Shown: positions 7,066 through 15,386 of the stretch, piece by piece | Position numbering within the stretch: position 1 is the first letter of the stretch | Layout: each line of letters begins with the position of its first letter | NCBI RefSeq assembly: GCF_036924715.1 | Contig: NZ_JAZHSB010000001.1 | Span: 2,285,001-2,349,000 of the forward strand | Source of the DNA: Bradyrhizobium sp. AZCC 1721 | Lineage (GTDB): Bacteria; Pseudomonadota; Alphaproteobacteria; Rhizobiales; Xanthobacteraceae | Length of the DNA: 64,000 bases | Direction: 5' to 3' | Translations under genes and position numbers: made by a program | The notes under the pieces: model-generated | Seen by the model: only the letters and a program-made list of their open reading frames with translations | The model's database searches: none | What the model was told of the DNA's origin: nothing

Positions 7066-7980
7066 CTACGAGCGCAAAACCGCCGCCACCTCCGCCGCCG
7101 TCGGCATCGACGGCGCGGCGCCCATTCGCTGCACGCAGATCGATGCGGCGGCATTGGCGTATTCGAGCGCGTCGTGGATTGCCTCGCCGTTGGCAAGCTG
7201 CGCGGCGAGGGCGCCGACGAAGCAATCGCCGGCGCCGGTGGTGTCCACGGCCTTTACGGCCCGTCCCGCAGTCAGCGAGGGCTCGCCGCCGACAAGCGCG
7301 AGCACGCCGCGTTTGCCGAGTGTAACGCAGAGGATTTTCTCGGAGCCCGTCGGCAGGCGCCGCGCCGCTTCGACGAATCGGGAAGGGTCGTCGGTGTCGT
7401 GAAGCTCGGTCTGCGCGAGAAGCCCGAGCTCGGTTTCGTTGAGAACAAGGATATCGACGAGATCAAGCAGCTCGTGGCTGCAGGCGGTCGCCGGCGCCGG
7501 ATTGAGGATGGTGGTCGCGCCGGCCGCGCGTGCCCGTTTGAAGAAGGCGATGATCGTGGCTTGCGGAATTTCGAACTGACTCACGGCAACGTCGCCTTTG
7601 GCAAGCACGGGGGCTGTGACATCCCCGGCGCTGACCAGCGCGTTGGCGCCGGGTACGACGACGATGGTGTTGTCGGCGTCGGCGATGGTGATCACGGCCG
7701 TTCCGGTATGGACGTCCGCGGTGTCCTTGACCAGGGCGAGGTCGACGCCTTGGGTGGTGAGAAACTGCCGCAATTGCTGGCCGAACGCATCGGCGCCCAG
7801 CCGGCCGATCAGCGTTGACGGTGCGCCGAGTTTTGCGGCGGCCACGGCCTGGTTGGCGCCCTTGCCGCCTGGAAAATAATGCACCGCTTGGCCTGCGACG
7901 GTTTCGCCGACCTTCGGATGGCGGTCGGCCGTCGCCACCACATCCATGTTGATGCTGCCGGCGACGAACACGCGCCCCAT
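7066..7980 (-). CDS. rbsK: Ribokinase
   Basis: 304-aa PfkB-family kinase, close to standard ribokinase length and order: N-terminal GSINMDVV, sugar-binding signature GGKGANQAVAAAKLG (about residues 38-52), and the ATP/catalytic signature DTTGAGDCFVGALA near residues 243-256 with the catalytic Asp in GAGD. It would phosphorylate ribose at O5. It lies 24 bp downstream of a second PfkB kinase in the same direction, so the two form a small operon. No transporter or regulator for ribose adjoins it, and the cargo may be a nucleoside-derived sugar. Start codon ATG 7980. Confidence 0.88.
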   Translation of the reverse strand: MGRVFVAGSINMDVVATADRHPKVGETVAGQAVHYFPGGKGANQAVAAAKLGAPSTLIGRLGADAFGQQLRQFLTTQGVDLALVKDTADVHTGTAVITIADADNTIVVVPGANALVSAGDVTAPVLAKGDVAVSQFEIPQATIIAFFKRARAAGATTILNPAPATACSHELLDLVDILVLNETELGLLAQTELHDTDDPSRFVEAARRLPTGSEKILCVTLGKRGVLALVGGEPSLTAGRAVKAVDTTGAGDCFVGALAAQLANGEAIHDALEYANAAASICVQRMGAAPSMPTAAEVAAVLRS

Positions 7981-8004
7981 GCGTACTGACCCTCGTTCGC
8001 TTGC

Positions 8005-8898
8005 TCAGGCGTTGACCTGAAACTCCCGCGTGATCGCCTCGATGTCGGCGAGCGTCGGCAGGCCGGCCTCGTTGCCGAGACGCTGGACCTTGAAGGTCGA
8101 GGCGGCGCGCGCAAGCTCGAAATGCTCCTGCCAGCTTTTAGCGGGATTGGCGAGATAGGAATAGACATAGGCGCCGTGGAAGACGTCGCCCGCGCCGTTG
8201 GTATCGATAACGCGTTCGGGTGTGACCGGAAGCGCGGGAAGGCGGCGGACGGCGCCGGTCTCGTCATACCAGAGCAGGCCCTTCTCGCCCATGGTGACGC
8301 CGCCGATCCGGCATCCGCGGCTCTTCAGATAATCCAGCATGGCCTCCGGCGTCTTGTCCATCTGTTCGCACAGCCGTTCGGCCACGATCGCGACGTCGAT
8401 GAACTCCAGCAGCTCATGGGTGTTGGTGCGCAGGCCGCCGCCGTCGAGCGATGTCAGAATGCCGTCCTCGCGGCAGAGTTTGGCATAATGGATTGCAGCG
8501 TCCGGCTGATGGCCGTCGACATGCAGCGCGCGGCAGCCCTTCAAGTTCAGCATCGGGAAGGGATGAATGTGCTCGTCGTCGCGGCAGCGTACGATGGCGC
8601 GTTTGCCGTCTTTCGGCATGATGAACGACAGCGACGAGGAGTTGACCTTGCGCGGATGGATCGAGATTCCGTATTTCGCGGCCATGTCCTGAAACATGCG
8701 CCCGAGCCAGTCGTTGGCCATGGTCGCAATCAGGTCCGGCACGATCCCGAGCTTGGCGCAGCAGAACGCCGCCGTCACGGCGTTGCCGCCAAACGATACC
8801 GCGTAGGCCGAGGCCACATGTTTTTCGTCGCCGGTCGGCATGTGGTCGGTGATGAAGGTAACGTCGATATAGGTCTGTCCGATGAAGAGGGCCTGCAT
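8005..8898 (-). CDS. PfkB-family sugar kinase
   Basis: 297-aa ribokinase-fold kinase with FGGNAVTAAFCCAKLG near residues 36-51 and the C-terminal ATP/catalytic signature DTNGAGDVFHGAY. It belongs to the adenosine/fructose/2-keto-gluconate kinase side of PfkB, but its substrate cannot be assigned. Start taken at Met 8898 (MQALFIGQTYIDVTF), which begins the first beta strand of the fold and has GGAAAA upstream; the frame stays open to 8967. First gene of a two-gene unit with ribokinase; the divergent gap to the dehydrogenase gene is 241 bp. Confidence 0.85.
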   Translation of the reverse strand: MQALFIGQTYIDVTFITDHMPTGDEKHVASAYAVSFGGNAVTAAFCCAKLGIVPDLIATMANDWLGRMFQDMAAKYGISIHPRKVNSSSLSFIMPKDGKRAIVRCRDDEHIHPFPMLNLKGCRALHVDGHQPDAAIHYAKLCREDGILTSLDGGGLRTNTHELLEFIDVAIVAERLCEQMDKTPEAMLDYLKSRGCRIGGVTMGEKGLLWYDETGAVRRLPALPVTPERVIDTNGAGDVFHGAYVYSYLANPAKSWQEHFELARAASTFKVQRLGNEAGLPTLADIEAITREFQVNA

Positions 8899-9139
8899 GC
8901 GTTTTCCGTCATGTCCTGCAGAGTGTTGGGCGAAGATGGTCCCGGCGCGGCGCACACACATTAGCACTGGTTATCGGATGCATTCGCTGAAATTATTCGC
9001 AACCGTGCCGTCTTTGCTGCTTGAGATCGGAGTATAGAGGAGACTGCGACCGTCCTTAAGGGGGGCTTGGGCATACCGTCGTATAACGGCTGACGGCTGC
9101 CCGGGTTTCCCCACCGGCGCGACAAAAGTGGAGAAAATG

Positions 9140-10399
9140 ATGACGGTTTATTCCGGTCCCGTGTTCGACATGGCGGTTAATCAGTTTGGCGTCATAGCCA
9201 ACCATCTGGAAATCCCGATGGATGAGCGCGGCCGCATCCTGATGCCGAAGCGGGCGGTTACTGTCTCTTGCCCGATCCACCGCGACGACGGCACGGTCGC
9301 AGTATTTGAAGGCTATCGTGTCCAGCACCATCTCACCCTCGGTCCGACCAAAGGCGGCACGCGGTTTGCACCCTCTGTCGACATCGGTGAGGTCGCAGCG
9401 CTCGCGATCTGGATGAGCTGGAAATGTGCCCTTGTCGGTTTGCCCTATGGCGGCGCCAAAGGCGGCGTCAATGTCGATCTCTCCACCATCTCCAAGCGCG
9501 AATTGGAAGGGCTGTCGCGCCGCTACATGCAAGAGATGATCCCGTTCGTCGGTCCGCATACCGATGTGATGGCGCCGGACATGGGCACCAACGAACAGGT
9601 GATGGCCTGGTTCATGGACACCTATTCGATGTACCAGGGCCAAACCGTGACCGAGATCGTGACCGGCAAGCCGGTCTCATCGGGCGGTACGCTCGGCCGG
9701 CGCGAAGCAACCGGGCGCGGCGTCGCCTATCTCGCCAAGCGGGTGCTCAAGGAGCTATCGATCAATCCGGGCAGTGCTACCGCCGTGATCCAGGGCTTTG
9801 GCAATGTCGGCTCCTACGCCGCGCTGGAACTACAACAATATGGCCTGAAGATCATCGCGGTCAGCGATCACACCGGCGCGCTGCATGATCCGAAGGGACT
9901 GGATATTCCAGCATTGATGCGACATGCGGGCGCGCATGGAAGTATCGCCGGGTTCTCCAACGAGTTGACTTTCGATCCCGAGCAAATCCTCACGCTGCCC
10001 TGCGATGTGCTGGTGCCGGCGGCGATGGAGCGGGTGATCGATGCAAGGGTCGCCGAAAACCTGAAGTGCCGCGTGCTGGCCGAGGGCGCCAACGGTCCGA
10101 CCACGCCGGAAGCCGATCTGGTGCTGGAAAAGCGCCAGGGCGAAGTGTTCCTGATCCCCGACATTCTCTGCAATTCCGGCGGCGTCGTCGTCAGCTACTT
10201 CGAGTGGGTGCAGGACCTGCAGCAATTGTTCTGGGAGGAAGAGGAAGTGACGCGGCGCGAATACGCGATCCTCGATCGCGCCTTCGACCAGATGCTGCAG
10301 CGGGCCAAAGCCGACAAGATCCCGCACCGCACGGCGGCGATGGCGATCGGCGTCGAGAAGGTGCGCGCCGCCAAAAACGTCCGGGGACTGTTTCCGTGA
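9140..10399 (+). CDS. Glu/Leu/Phe/Val-type amino acid dehydrogenase (glutamate dehydrogenase-like)
   Basis: 419-aa NAD(P)-dependent oxidative deaminase. Lysines and acid of the active site are visible: K71 (GPTKGGTRF), K95 (SWKCALVGLPYGG), catalytic K107 (GGAKGGVNVD) and D147 (APDMGTN). The nucleotide-binding fold is IQGFGNVGSYAA near residue 217. Length and motifs fit hexameric glutamate dehydrogenase of the small (about 420-aa) type. A GTG at 9128 is in frame, but GGAG at 9130-9133 is correctly spaced for ATG 9140. The gene ends in a GTGA overlap with a VOC-domain gene, so the two are co-translated. That unusual partner leaves open a specialised amino-acid substrate. Confidence 0.88.
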   Translation: MTVYSGPVFDMAVNQFGVIANHLEIPMDERGRILMPKRAVTVSCPIHRDDGTVAVFEGYRVQHHLTLGPTKGGTRFAPSVDIGEVAALAIWMSWKCALVGLPYGGAKGGVNVDLSTISKRELEGLSRRYMQEMIPFVGPHTDVMAPDMGTNEQVMAWFMDTYSMYQGQTVTEIVTGKPVSSGGTLGRREATGRGVAYLAKRVLKELSINPGSATAVIQGFGNVGSYAALELQQYGLKIIAVSDHTGALHDPKGLDIPALMRHAGAHGSIAGFSNELTFDPEQILTLPCDVLVPAAMERVIDARVAENLKCRVLAEGANGPTTPEADLVLEKRQGEVFLIPDILCNSGGVVVSYFEWVQDLQQLFWEEEEVTRREYAILDRAFDQMLQRAKADKIPHRTAAMAIGVEKVRAAKNVRGLFP

Positions 10400-11268
10400 T
10401 CACCGGCCTCGATCACGTCGTCGTTCTCACCGGCGACATCAACGCAGCCTCCGCCGCTTACCAGACCTTGTTTGCCCGCGCACCGGCTTGGCAGAACAGC
10501 GGCGAAGGGGCTGACCGCGTCCTGTTCACGCTCGACAACACCTCGCTGGAATTGATGGCACCGAGCGGCGACGGCGCCAATGCCGAGCGCATTCGCAGCG
10601 TTCTTGCCGCGCAAGGCGAGGGGCTCGCAAGCATCTGCTTCAGAACCAGCGACATCGCCAAAATGCATCGCAGGCTCGACCGGCTGACGCTGAAGCCGGA
10701 CGTGATCGCCGACGTCGAAAGCCGCGACGCGATCTCGGGTGCTGTGCTGTCGTGGAAGCGCACACGCGCGGCAACAGATGCCACGCGCGGCGTCCGCATG
10801 TTTTTCCTCGAGCGCGACAAGGAGCGCCCGCTGTCGGTTAGAACCACGCCCGGATCGATCACGGCGCTGGACCATGTCGTGGTCTCGACGTCGGACCCGG
10901 AACGGGCCGCAGCGCTCTACGGTGCGCGGCTCGGCCTCGACATGGCGCTCGACCGCTCGCACCACGATTGGGGCCGGCTGATGTTCTTCCGCTGCGGCGA
11001 CCTCATCGTCGAGGTCACACACCGGCCGGGCAAGGAGACGGATACGCCGCAGGACAAATTTCAAGACAAACTTCAAGACAAGCTTTGCGGCCTGTGCTGG
11101 CGCGTCACCGACATCGACGCCACCCATGCGCGGCTTGTCCAGGCCGGCGTCGACGCCTCGGAAGTCCGCACCGGCCGCAAGCCGGGAACGCGGGTCATGA
11201 CGGTGCGGAACGGCACATGCGGGGTCCCCACGCTGCTGGTGCAGCCGTCGGCGGGGAAGCCCGACTGA
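10396..11268 (+). CDS. Two-domain VOC (glyoxalase/dioxygenase-fold) protein
   Basis: 290-aa protein starting at GTG 10396, overlapping the TGA of the dehydrogenase gene. Two vicinal-oxygen-chelate modules: residues about 1-145 begin GLDHVVVLTGD, and residues about 152-285 begin ALDHVVVSTSDPERAAALYG. The second keeps the His of the opening strand and a Glu in LIVEVTH suited to metal binding; the first has a typical LELMAP strand. The family includes glyoxalases, extradiol dioxygenases and epimerases, so the reaction is unknown. Three imperfect 12-bp units (11050-11085) encode QDKFQDKLQDKL in a surface loop. Co-translation with an amino-acid dehydrogenase suggests action on its 2-oxo-acid product or a by-product, an inference only. 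Confidence 0.8.
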   Translation: MITGLDHVVVLTGDINAASAAYQTLFARAPAWQNSGEGADRVLFTLDNTSLELMAPSGDGANAERIRSVLAAQGEGLASICFRTSDIAKMHRRLDRLTLKPDVIADVESRDAISGAVLSWKRTRAATDATRGVRMFFLERDKERPLSVRTTPGSITALDHVVVSTSDPERAAALYGARLGLDMALDRSHHDWGRLMFFRCGDLIVEVTHRPGKETDTPQDKFQDKLQDKLCGLCWRVTDIDATHARLVQAGVDASEVRTGRKPGTRVMTVRNGTCGVPTLLVQPSAGKPD

Positions 11269-11269
11269 A

Positions 11270-11447
11270 GTTCACCCTCCCCTGGAGGGGAGGGTCGGCT
11301 CACGTTGAGCGTAGCGAAACGTGAGACGGGGTGGGGTGATCTCTCCACCCGCACCACCGCCTCAATGGAGAGACTGTCACCCCACCCCGTATCGCATCTT
11401 GCTTTGCACGATGCGATACGACCCTCCCCCTCCAGGGGAGGGTGAAC
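11270..11447. repeat. Palindromic repeat family C (178 bp)
   Basis: Long inverted repeat. The left end opens with GTTCACCCTCCCC and the right end closes with GGGGAGGGTGAAC. Inner stems include TCTCTCCA/TGGAGAGA and self-complementary C/G-rich ends. It fills the gap between the VOC gene and a TetR gene and overlaps no real gene. The in-frame GTG at 11452, immediately after it, is a doubtful start for tetR. Confidence 0.85.
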
Positions 11448-11484
11448 AACGGTGAACAACCTTCATTCTCAAACGCTTCCCTGC

Positions 11485-12231
11485 ATGCTACAGCTTGCCC
11501 GATGCGACCAACGGGCGACTGATTTGGCAAAGGCAAAACGCGTTCAGAAATGGCAGCGCGACCCCGCGGGGATGCGGCTTCGCATTCTCGAGGCCGCCAA
11601 GCAGGAATTCGCCGCCCATGGCCTGGCCGGCGCGCGCGTCGATCGCATCGCGGCCAACGCCGGCGCCAACAAGCGCATGCTGTACTACCACGTCGGCAAC
11701 AAGGAAGACCTCTACCTCGCGGTGCTGGAAGGCGCCTATGAGAAGATCCGTTCCGAGGAGCGCGGGCTCGATCTCGAACACCTCGATCCGCCCGAGGCGA
11801 TCGAACGGCTGATCGATTTCACCTGGAACTATTTCCTTCGCAACCCGGAATTTTTGGCGCTGCTCAACACCGAGAACCTTGCAAAGGCGCGCCATCTGAA
11901 GCGCTCGACCAAGGTGAAGTCGATGCACTCGCCGTTCGTCGAGATGATCCGCACCGTGGTGACGCGCGGCGTCGAAAGCGGCGATTTCCGCGTCGCCGTC
12001 GATCCCGTCCAGCTCTATATCTCGATCGCCGCACTGTGCTTCTTCTATCTCTCCAACAGCGCGACGCTTTCCGTGATCTTCGGCCGCGACCTCCTGAAGA
12101 AGGAGGCGAGGGACGAGCGCCTGGCGCATATGGTCGCGCTGGTGCTGGCGGCGCTGACGGGGAAATCGACCGCGGATTTCGGCAAGCCTGCGACACCGGG
12201 CGTGCGGCCGCCAGCGCATCAGCCGGTCTAA
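11485..12231 (+). CDS. TetR/AcrR-family regulator
   Basis: About 248-aa regulator. The TetR N-terminal DNA-binding domain has IAANAGANKRMLYYHVGNKEDLY as helix-turn-helix and tail, followed by a helical ligand domain. The HTH begins about 50 residues in, so there is a basic N-terminal extension (KAKRVQKWQRDPAG) seen in several alphaproteobacterial members. Start uncertain: ATG 11485 is chosen, a GTG at 11452 abuts repeat C and a TTG lies at 11524; none has a convincing SD. It precedes the ABC importer and catabolic operon by about 250 bp on the same strand and is the obvious candidate regulator for it, though this is not proven by any visible operator. Confidence 0.85.
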   Translation: MLQLARCDQRATDLAKAKRVQKWQRDPAGMRLRILEAAKQEFAAHGLAGARVDRIAANAGANKRMLYYHVGNKEDLYLAVLEGAYEKIRSEERGLDLEHLDPPEAIERLIDFTWNYFLRNPEFLALLNTENLAKARHLKRSTKVKSMHSPFVEMIRTVVTRGVESGDFRVAVDPVQLYISIAALCFFYLSNSATLSVIFGRDLLKKEARDERLAHMVALVLAALTGKSTADFGKPATPGVRPPAHQPV

Positions 12232-12233
12232 CC

Positions 12234-12355
12234 GTCGTTCCTGCGAACGCAGGAACCCATAACCACCGACCTTGATTGTCGTGCCCGGGACGGCGGCCTC
12301 AGCCTTCGCAAAATGGACGCCTTTGGTTATGGGCCCCTGCGTTCGCAGGGGCGAC
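12234..12355. repeat. Palindromic repeat family A, copy 2
   Basis: Same architecture as the copy at 4620. Here the left arm hairpin is GTTCCTGCGAACGCAGGAAC and the right arm hairpin is GCCCCTGCGTTCGCAGGGGC. Compared with GTCCCTGCG/CGCAGGGAC, each arm has one changed base pair with its partner changed too, so each arm still folds perfectly on itself. It lies between tetR and the ABC permease gene. Confidence 0.9.
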
Positions 12356-12485
12356 GGGGTCGTGACGCCGAGGGCGTTTGCAAGGCGACGGAAAACAGGC
12401 CATTTCGCCGCACAAAAACCCGCTTGCCAGTATTTATCCAACGGGTTAATTTCCCGCCATAAGACGATGACCAGGGAGCGGGACG

Positions 12486-13295
12486 TTGGCCGAACTGAAG
12501 CGCGAGAGCGGTGTGTCGAAAGCGCTGAACGCGGCGTGGGTGCGGCCGTTTTTGTTCCTGCTGTTCATCGTGGTGATGTGGGACCTCACCATCCGCCTGT
12601 TCCAGATTCCGGCCTACCAGATCCCGGCGCCGGGCGATGTCGTGGCGGTGCTGCGGACGGATTGGCCGGAACTGCTGCGGCAGGCCTGGCCCACCACTTA
12701 CGCCACCATCTGCGGCTTCCTGTTGTCGGCCGTGTTCGGCATTCCCGTCGCCATGCTGATCGCGGGATCGAAGACGGTAGAGAGCTATGTCTATCCGCTG
12801 CTGGTGTTCTCCCAATCGGTGCCGAAGATCGCGATCGCGCCGCTGTTCGTGGTGTGGTTTGGCTTCGGCATCATCCCAAAGGTGATCTCGGCGTTTCTGC
12901 TCGGGTTTTTCCCGGTGGTGGTCTCCGCCGTGCAGGGTTTTAAGTCGGTCGATCCTGACATGGTCGATCTCGCCCGCGCGATGCAGGGCAGCCGCTTCCA
13001 GGTGTTTCGCGCCGTCAACCTGCCGCACGCGATGCCGGCGATCTTCTCGGGCCTGAAAGTCTCGGTGACGCTTGCCGTCGTCGGTGCAGTCGTCGGCGAG
13101 TTCGTCGGCTCCAATTCCGGCATCGGCTATGTGATGCAGCGCTCGATCGGCACCTTCGACCTGCCGACGATGTTTGCGGCGCTGGTGATCCTGGCGCTGC
13201 TCGGCGTGGTGCTGTTCTGGGTCGTCGACCGGATCGAACGCCTCGTGATTCCCTGGCATGTCAGCCAGCGCGAGGACATCATTTTTGCTTCCTAA
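12486..13295 (+). CDS. ABC importer permease, NitT/TauT (SsuC-like) type
   Basis: 269-aa inner-membrane permease with about six transmembrane segments, the first at FLFLLFIVVMWDLTI. The ATPase-contact (EAA-like) loop is FPVVVSAVQGFKSVDPDMVDLARAMQGS, around residues 139-166. Family: BPD_transp_1 of the nitrate/sulfonate/taurine group. The start is TTG at 12486 with GGGAGCGGGA just upstream; no ATG fits. First gene of a run with the binding protein (55-bp gap) and the ATPase. Together they form one complete importer, with periplasmic protein, one permease gene acting as a homodimer, and ATPase homodimer, feeding the enzymes encoded downstream. Substrate unknown. Confidence 0.9.
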   Translation: MAELKRESGVSKALNAAWVRPFLFLLFIVVMWDLTIRLFQIPAYQIPAPGDVVAVLRTDWPELLRQAWPTTYATICGFLLSAVFGIPVAMLIAGSKTVESYVYPLLVFSQSVPKIAIAPLFVVWFGFGIIPKVISAFLLGFFPVVVSAVQGFKSVDPDMVDLARAMQGSRFQVFRAVNLPHAMPAIFSGLKVSVTLAVVGAVVGEFVGSNSGIGYVMQRSIGTFDLPTMFAALVILALLGVVLFWVVDRIERLVIPWHVSQREDIIFAS

Positions 13296-13350
13296 GCCAA
13301 ACCAACAGGCGGCCTATCCAAGGGCTGCATCACCAAACGGGAGGATGACC

Positions 13351-14349
13351 ATGATACGAGTGATAACGGCGATCTCCGCCGCCCTGATCTGGGCCGCGCT
13401 TTCGGTGCTTCCGGCATCGGCCGCCGACAAGGTGGTGCTGATGCTGAACTGGTACGTCTATGGCGAGCACGCGCCGTTCTATTACGGCAAGGCCAAGGGC
13501 ATTTATGCCGCCGAGGGCATCGATCTCGAAATTCAGGAGGGCCGCGGCTCGGCGGCGACCACGCAGGCCGTTGCGGCCAAGACCGCCAATTTCGGCTATG
13601 TCGACGTGCCCACTATGATGCGCGCGGCGGTCAAGGGTGCCCCGATCGTGGCCACCGGCGTGCTGCTGCAGACCAGCCCGATGTCGGCGATGGGCTTCGT
13701 CGAAAAGAACATCAAGAAGCCCGAGGACATCAAGGGTAAGACGGTGGCGATCACGCCTGCGGACTCGATGACGCAGATCTGGCCGCTTTTTTTGAAGAAG
13801 ACCGGCCTGAAGGAAAGCGACTTCCAGACGGTGGCCGGCGACGGCCAGACCAAGCTCAACGCTGTCATCAACGGCCAGGCCGATCTATTGCTCGGCTATG
13901 TCATGGACCAGTCGATGAAGATCAAGGACGCGACCGGTAAGGACGTCAACGCGATCAAGTTCGCCGACTACGGCATCAACATGGTCTGCTCGGGCGTCGT
14001 CGCCAACACCGATTTCGTCAAGGCCAATGCCGATCTCGTCAAGCGCTTCATGTCGGCGACGACGAAAGCGGTCGAAGCCGCCGAGAAGGATCCGAAGGGG
14101 GCGGCGCAGTCGATCCTCGATGCCAATCCGAAGGGCGGCAAGATCGAGACGCTGACGAAGGGTTTTGAGCTGACGATCCCGCTGTACCGGACGGCTGAAA
14201 CCAAGAACAAGCGGCCGTTCCAGGTGACCGACCAGAACATGACCGACACGGTCAATCTGATGGTCGAATATGGCGGATTGGATGCCAAGGCCAAGGACAA
14301 TCCGAAGGCGTTTTATACCAACGACTACCTGCCGCAGGGCGGTTCGTAA
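13351..14349 (+). CDS. ABC importer substrate-binding protein, NMT1/THI5-like
   Basis: 332-aa periplasmic binding protein of the SsuA/THI5 type. Starting at ATG 13351 (GGGAGG six bases upstream) gives a clean signal peptide, MIRVITAISAALIWAALSVL with an ASA-A cleavage region, followed by DKVVLMLNWYVYGEHAPFYYGKAKGIY, the typical first strand and ligand loop of this family. Earlier in-frame codons overlap the permease gene and are rejected. Members bind sulfonates, nitrate, thiamine precursors or aromatic and riboflavin-like ligands, which makes its place beside sugar-acid-type enzymes unusual. The ligand cannot be inferred. Confidence 0.9.
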   Translation: MIRVITAISAALIWAALSVLPASAADKVVLMLNWYVYGEHAPFYYGKAKGIYAAEGIDLEIQEGRGSAATTQAVAAKTANFGYVDVPTMMRAAVKGAPIVATGVLLQTSPMSAMGFVEKNIKKPEDIKGKTVAITPADSMTQIWPLFLKKTGLKESDFQTVAGDGQTKLNAVINGQADLLLGYVMDQSMKIKDATGKDVNAIKFADYGINMVCSGVVANTDFVKANADLVKRFMSATTKAVEAAEKDPKGAAQSILDANPKGGKIETLTKGFELTIPLYRTAETKNKRPFQVTDQNMTDTVNLMVEYGGLDAKAKDNPKAFYTNDYLPQGGS

Positions 14350-14370
14350 GCCATTGATGGCGGATCTATC

Positions 14371-14506
14371 GTCGTCCCTGCCTAGTGCGCGGTTGCGCAC
14401 GGAGCAGGGACCCATAACCACCGGCCCTGGTTATTGCAGAAGGTCTCTGCCGGAGTGCCCGAACGACAAGCCGCGGCGTATGGGTCCCTGCGTTCGCAGG
14501 GACGAC
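14371..14506. repeat. Palindromic repeat family A, copy 3 (variant with nested hairpin)
   Basis: The right arm (14479-14506) is identical to copy 1. In the left arm the usual apex is replaced by a longer insert carrying GTGCGC/GCGCAC, so the outer CCCTGC/GCAGGG stem carries an extra 6-bp hairpin. It lies inside the importer operon, between the binding-protein and ATPase genes, and could set their relative expression by protecting the upstream mRNA end. Confidence 0.9.
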
Positions 14507-14526
14507 GGAAAGATGGACTTAGCGAA

Positions 14527-15375
14527 ATGAATCCTGCGACCAAACCAACCGAGGTCGACCAACCAGCCGCGCATCTGCGCCTGGTGTCCGATCGCGCCGG
14601 CTCCGCGGCACCTGGCATCACGCTATCGGGCGTCTCAAAAACCTATCGTTCGCGCGACGGCGACGTGCCGTCGCTGCGGCCGCTGGATTTCCATATCAAC
14701 GAGGGCGAGTTCTTTGTCGTGGTCGGCCCGTCCGGTTGCGGCAAGTCCACGCTGTTGAAGATGATCTCCGGGCTGCTCGCGCCGTCGACGGGGGAGATTC
14801 TGGTCGAAGGCGAGCAAGTTACAAAACCGCACGGCAATGTCGGCATCGTGTTCCAGAACGCGCTGTTGCTGCCCTGGCGCAACATCCTGTCCAACGTGAT
14901 GTTGCCGATCGACATGAAGAAATTGCCGCGCGACGAATATCTGCCGCGGGCGAAAGCGCTGTTGAAGCTGGTCGGCCTGGAGGGCTTTGAGAAAAAATTG
15001 CCCTGGCAATTGTCCGGCGGCATGCAGCAACGCGCCTCGATCTGCCGGGCGCTGGTGCATGACCCCAAGATCATGCTGATGGACGAGCCGTTCGGCGCGC
15101 TCGATGCCATGACGCGCGAGAAGATGAATGTCGAGTTGATGCGCATCCAGCGCGAGACCGGCAAGACCGTGCTGCTGATCACGCATTCGATTCCGGAAGC
15201 CGTGTTCCTGGCCGATCGCGTGCTTGTCATGACCGAGCGGCCCGGTGCGATCGCCGCGATCTACGACGTACCGCTGCCGCGCCCGCGCTCGCTCGACGCG
15301 ATGGCCGATCCCGCCTTCACCGAACTGGTGCAGCGGATTCGCAAGCACTTTTTCACGCAAAGCGCGCTGGACTGA
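14527..15375 (+). CDS. ABC importer ATPase, NitT/TauT (SsuB-like) type
   Basis: 282-aa cytoplasmic ATPase. Walker A GPSGCGKST is at residues 67-75, the Q-loop at VGIVFQNALLLPW, ABC signature LSGGMQQR at 162-169, Walker B IMLMDEP at 182-188 and the H-loop at LITHSIPEA. Start at ATG 14527; the frame is open upstream only because it reads through repeat A3, and that extension resembles the repeat rather than protein. A roughly 28-residue N-terminal extension before the core is plausible. Downstream, 11 bp separate it from the enolase-superfamily gene, so importer and enzymes are likely one transcript. Confidence 0.92.
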   Translation: MNPATKPTEVDQPAAHLRLVSDRAGSAAPGITLSGVSKTYRSRDGDVPSLRPLDFHINEGEFFVVVGPSGCGKSTLLKMISGLLAPSTGEILVEGEQVTKPHGNVGIVFQNALLLPWRNILSNVMLPIDMKKLPRDEYLPRAKALLKLVGLEGFEKKLPWQLSGGMQQRASICRALVHDPKIMLMDEPFGALDAMTREKMNVELMRIQRETGKTVLLITHSIPEAVFLADRVLVMTERPGAIAAIYDVPLPRPRSLDAMADPAFTELVQRIRKHFFTQSALD

Positions 15376-15386
15376 AAGCTGGCTCG

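Noticed and set aside
10066..10395. In-frame upstream extension of the VOC gene
   Set aside because: Runs in another frame inside the dehydrogenase gene; GTG 10396 with GTGA overlap starts directly at the VOC fold.
12327..13259. 310-codon minus-strand frame rich in His/Arg/Gln
   Set aside because: Opposite the ABC permease gene with clear transmembrane segments; composition typical of an antisense of membrane protein codons.
14434..14526. 31-codon extension of the ABC ATPase
   Set aside because: Encoded by repeat A3; the start at 14527 is more likely.
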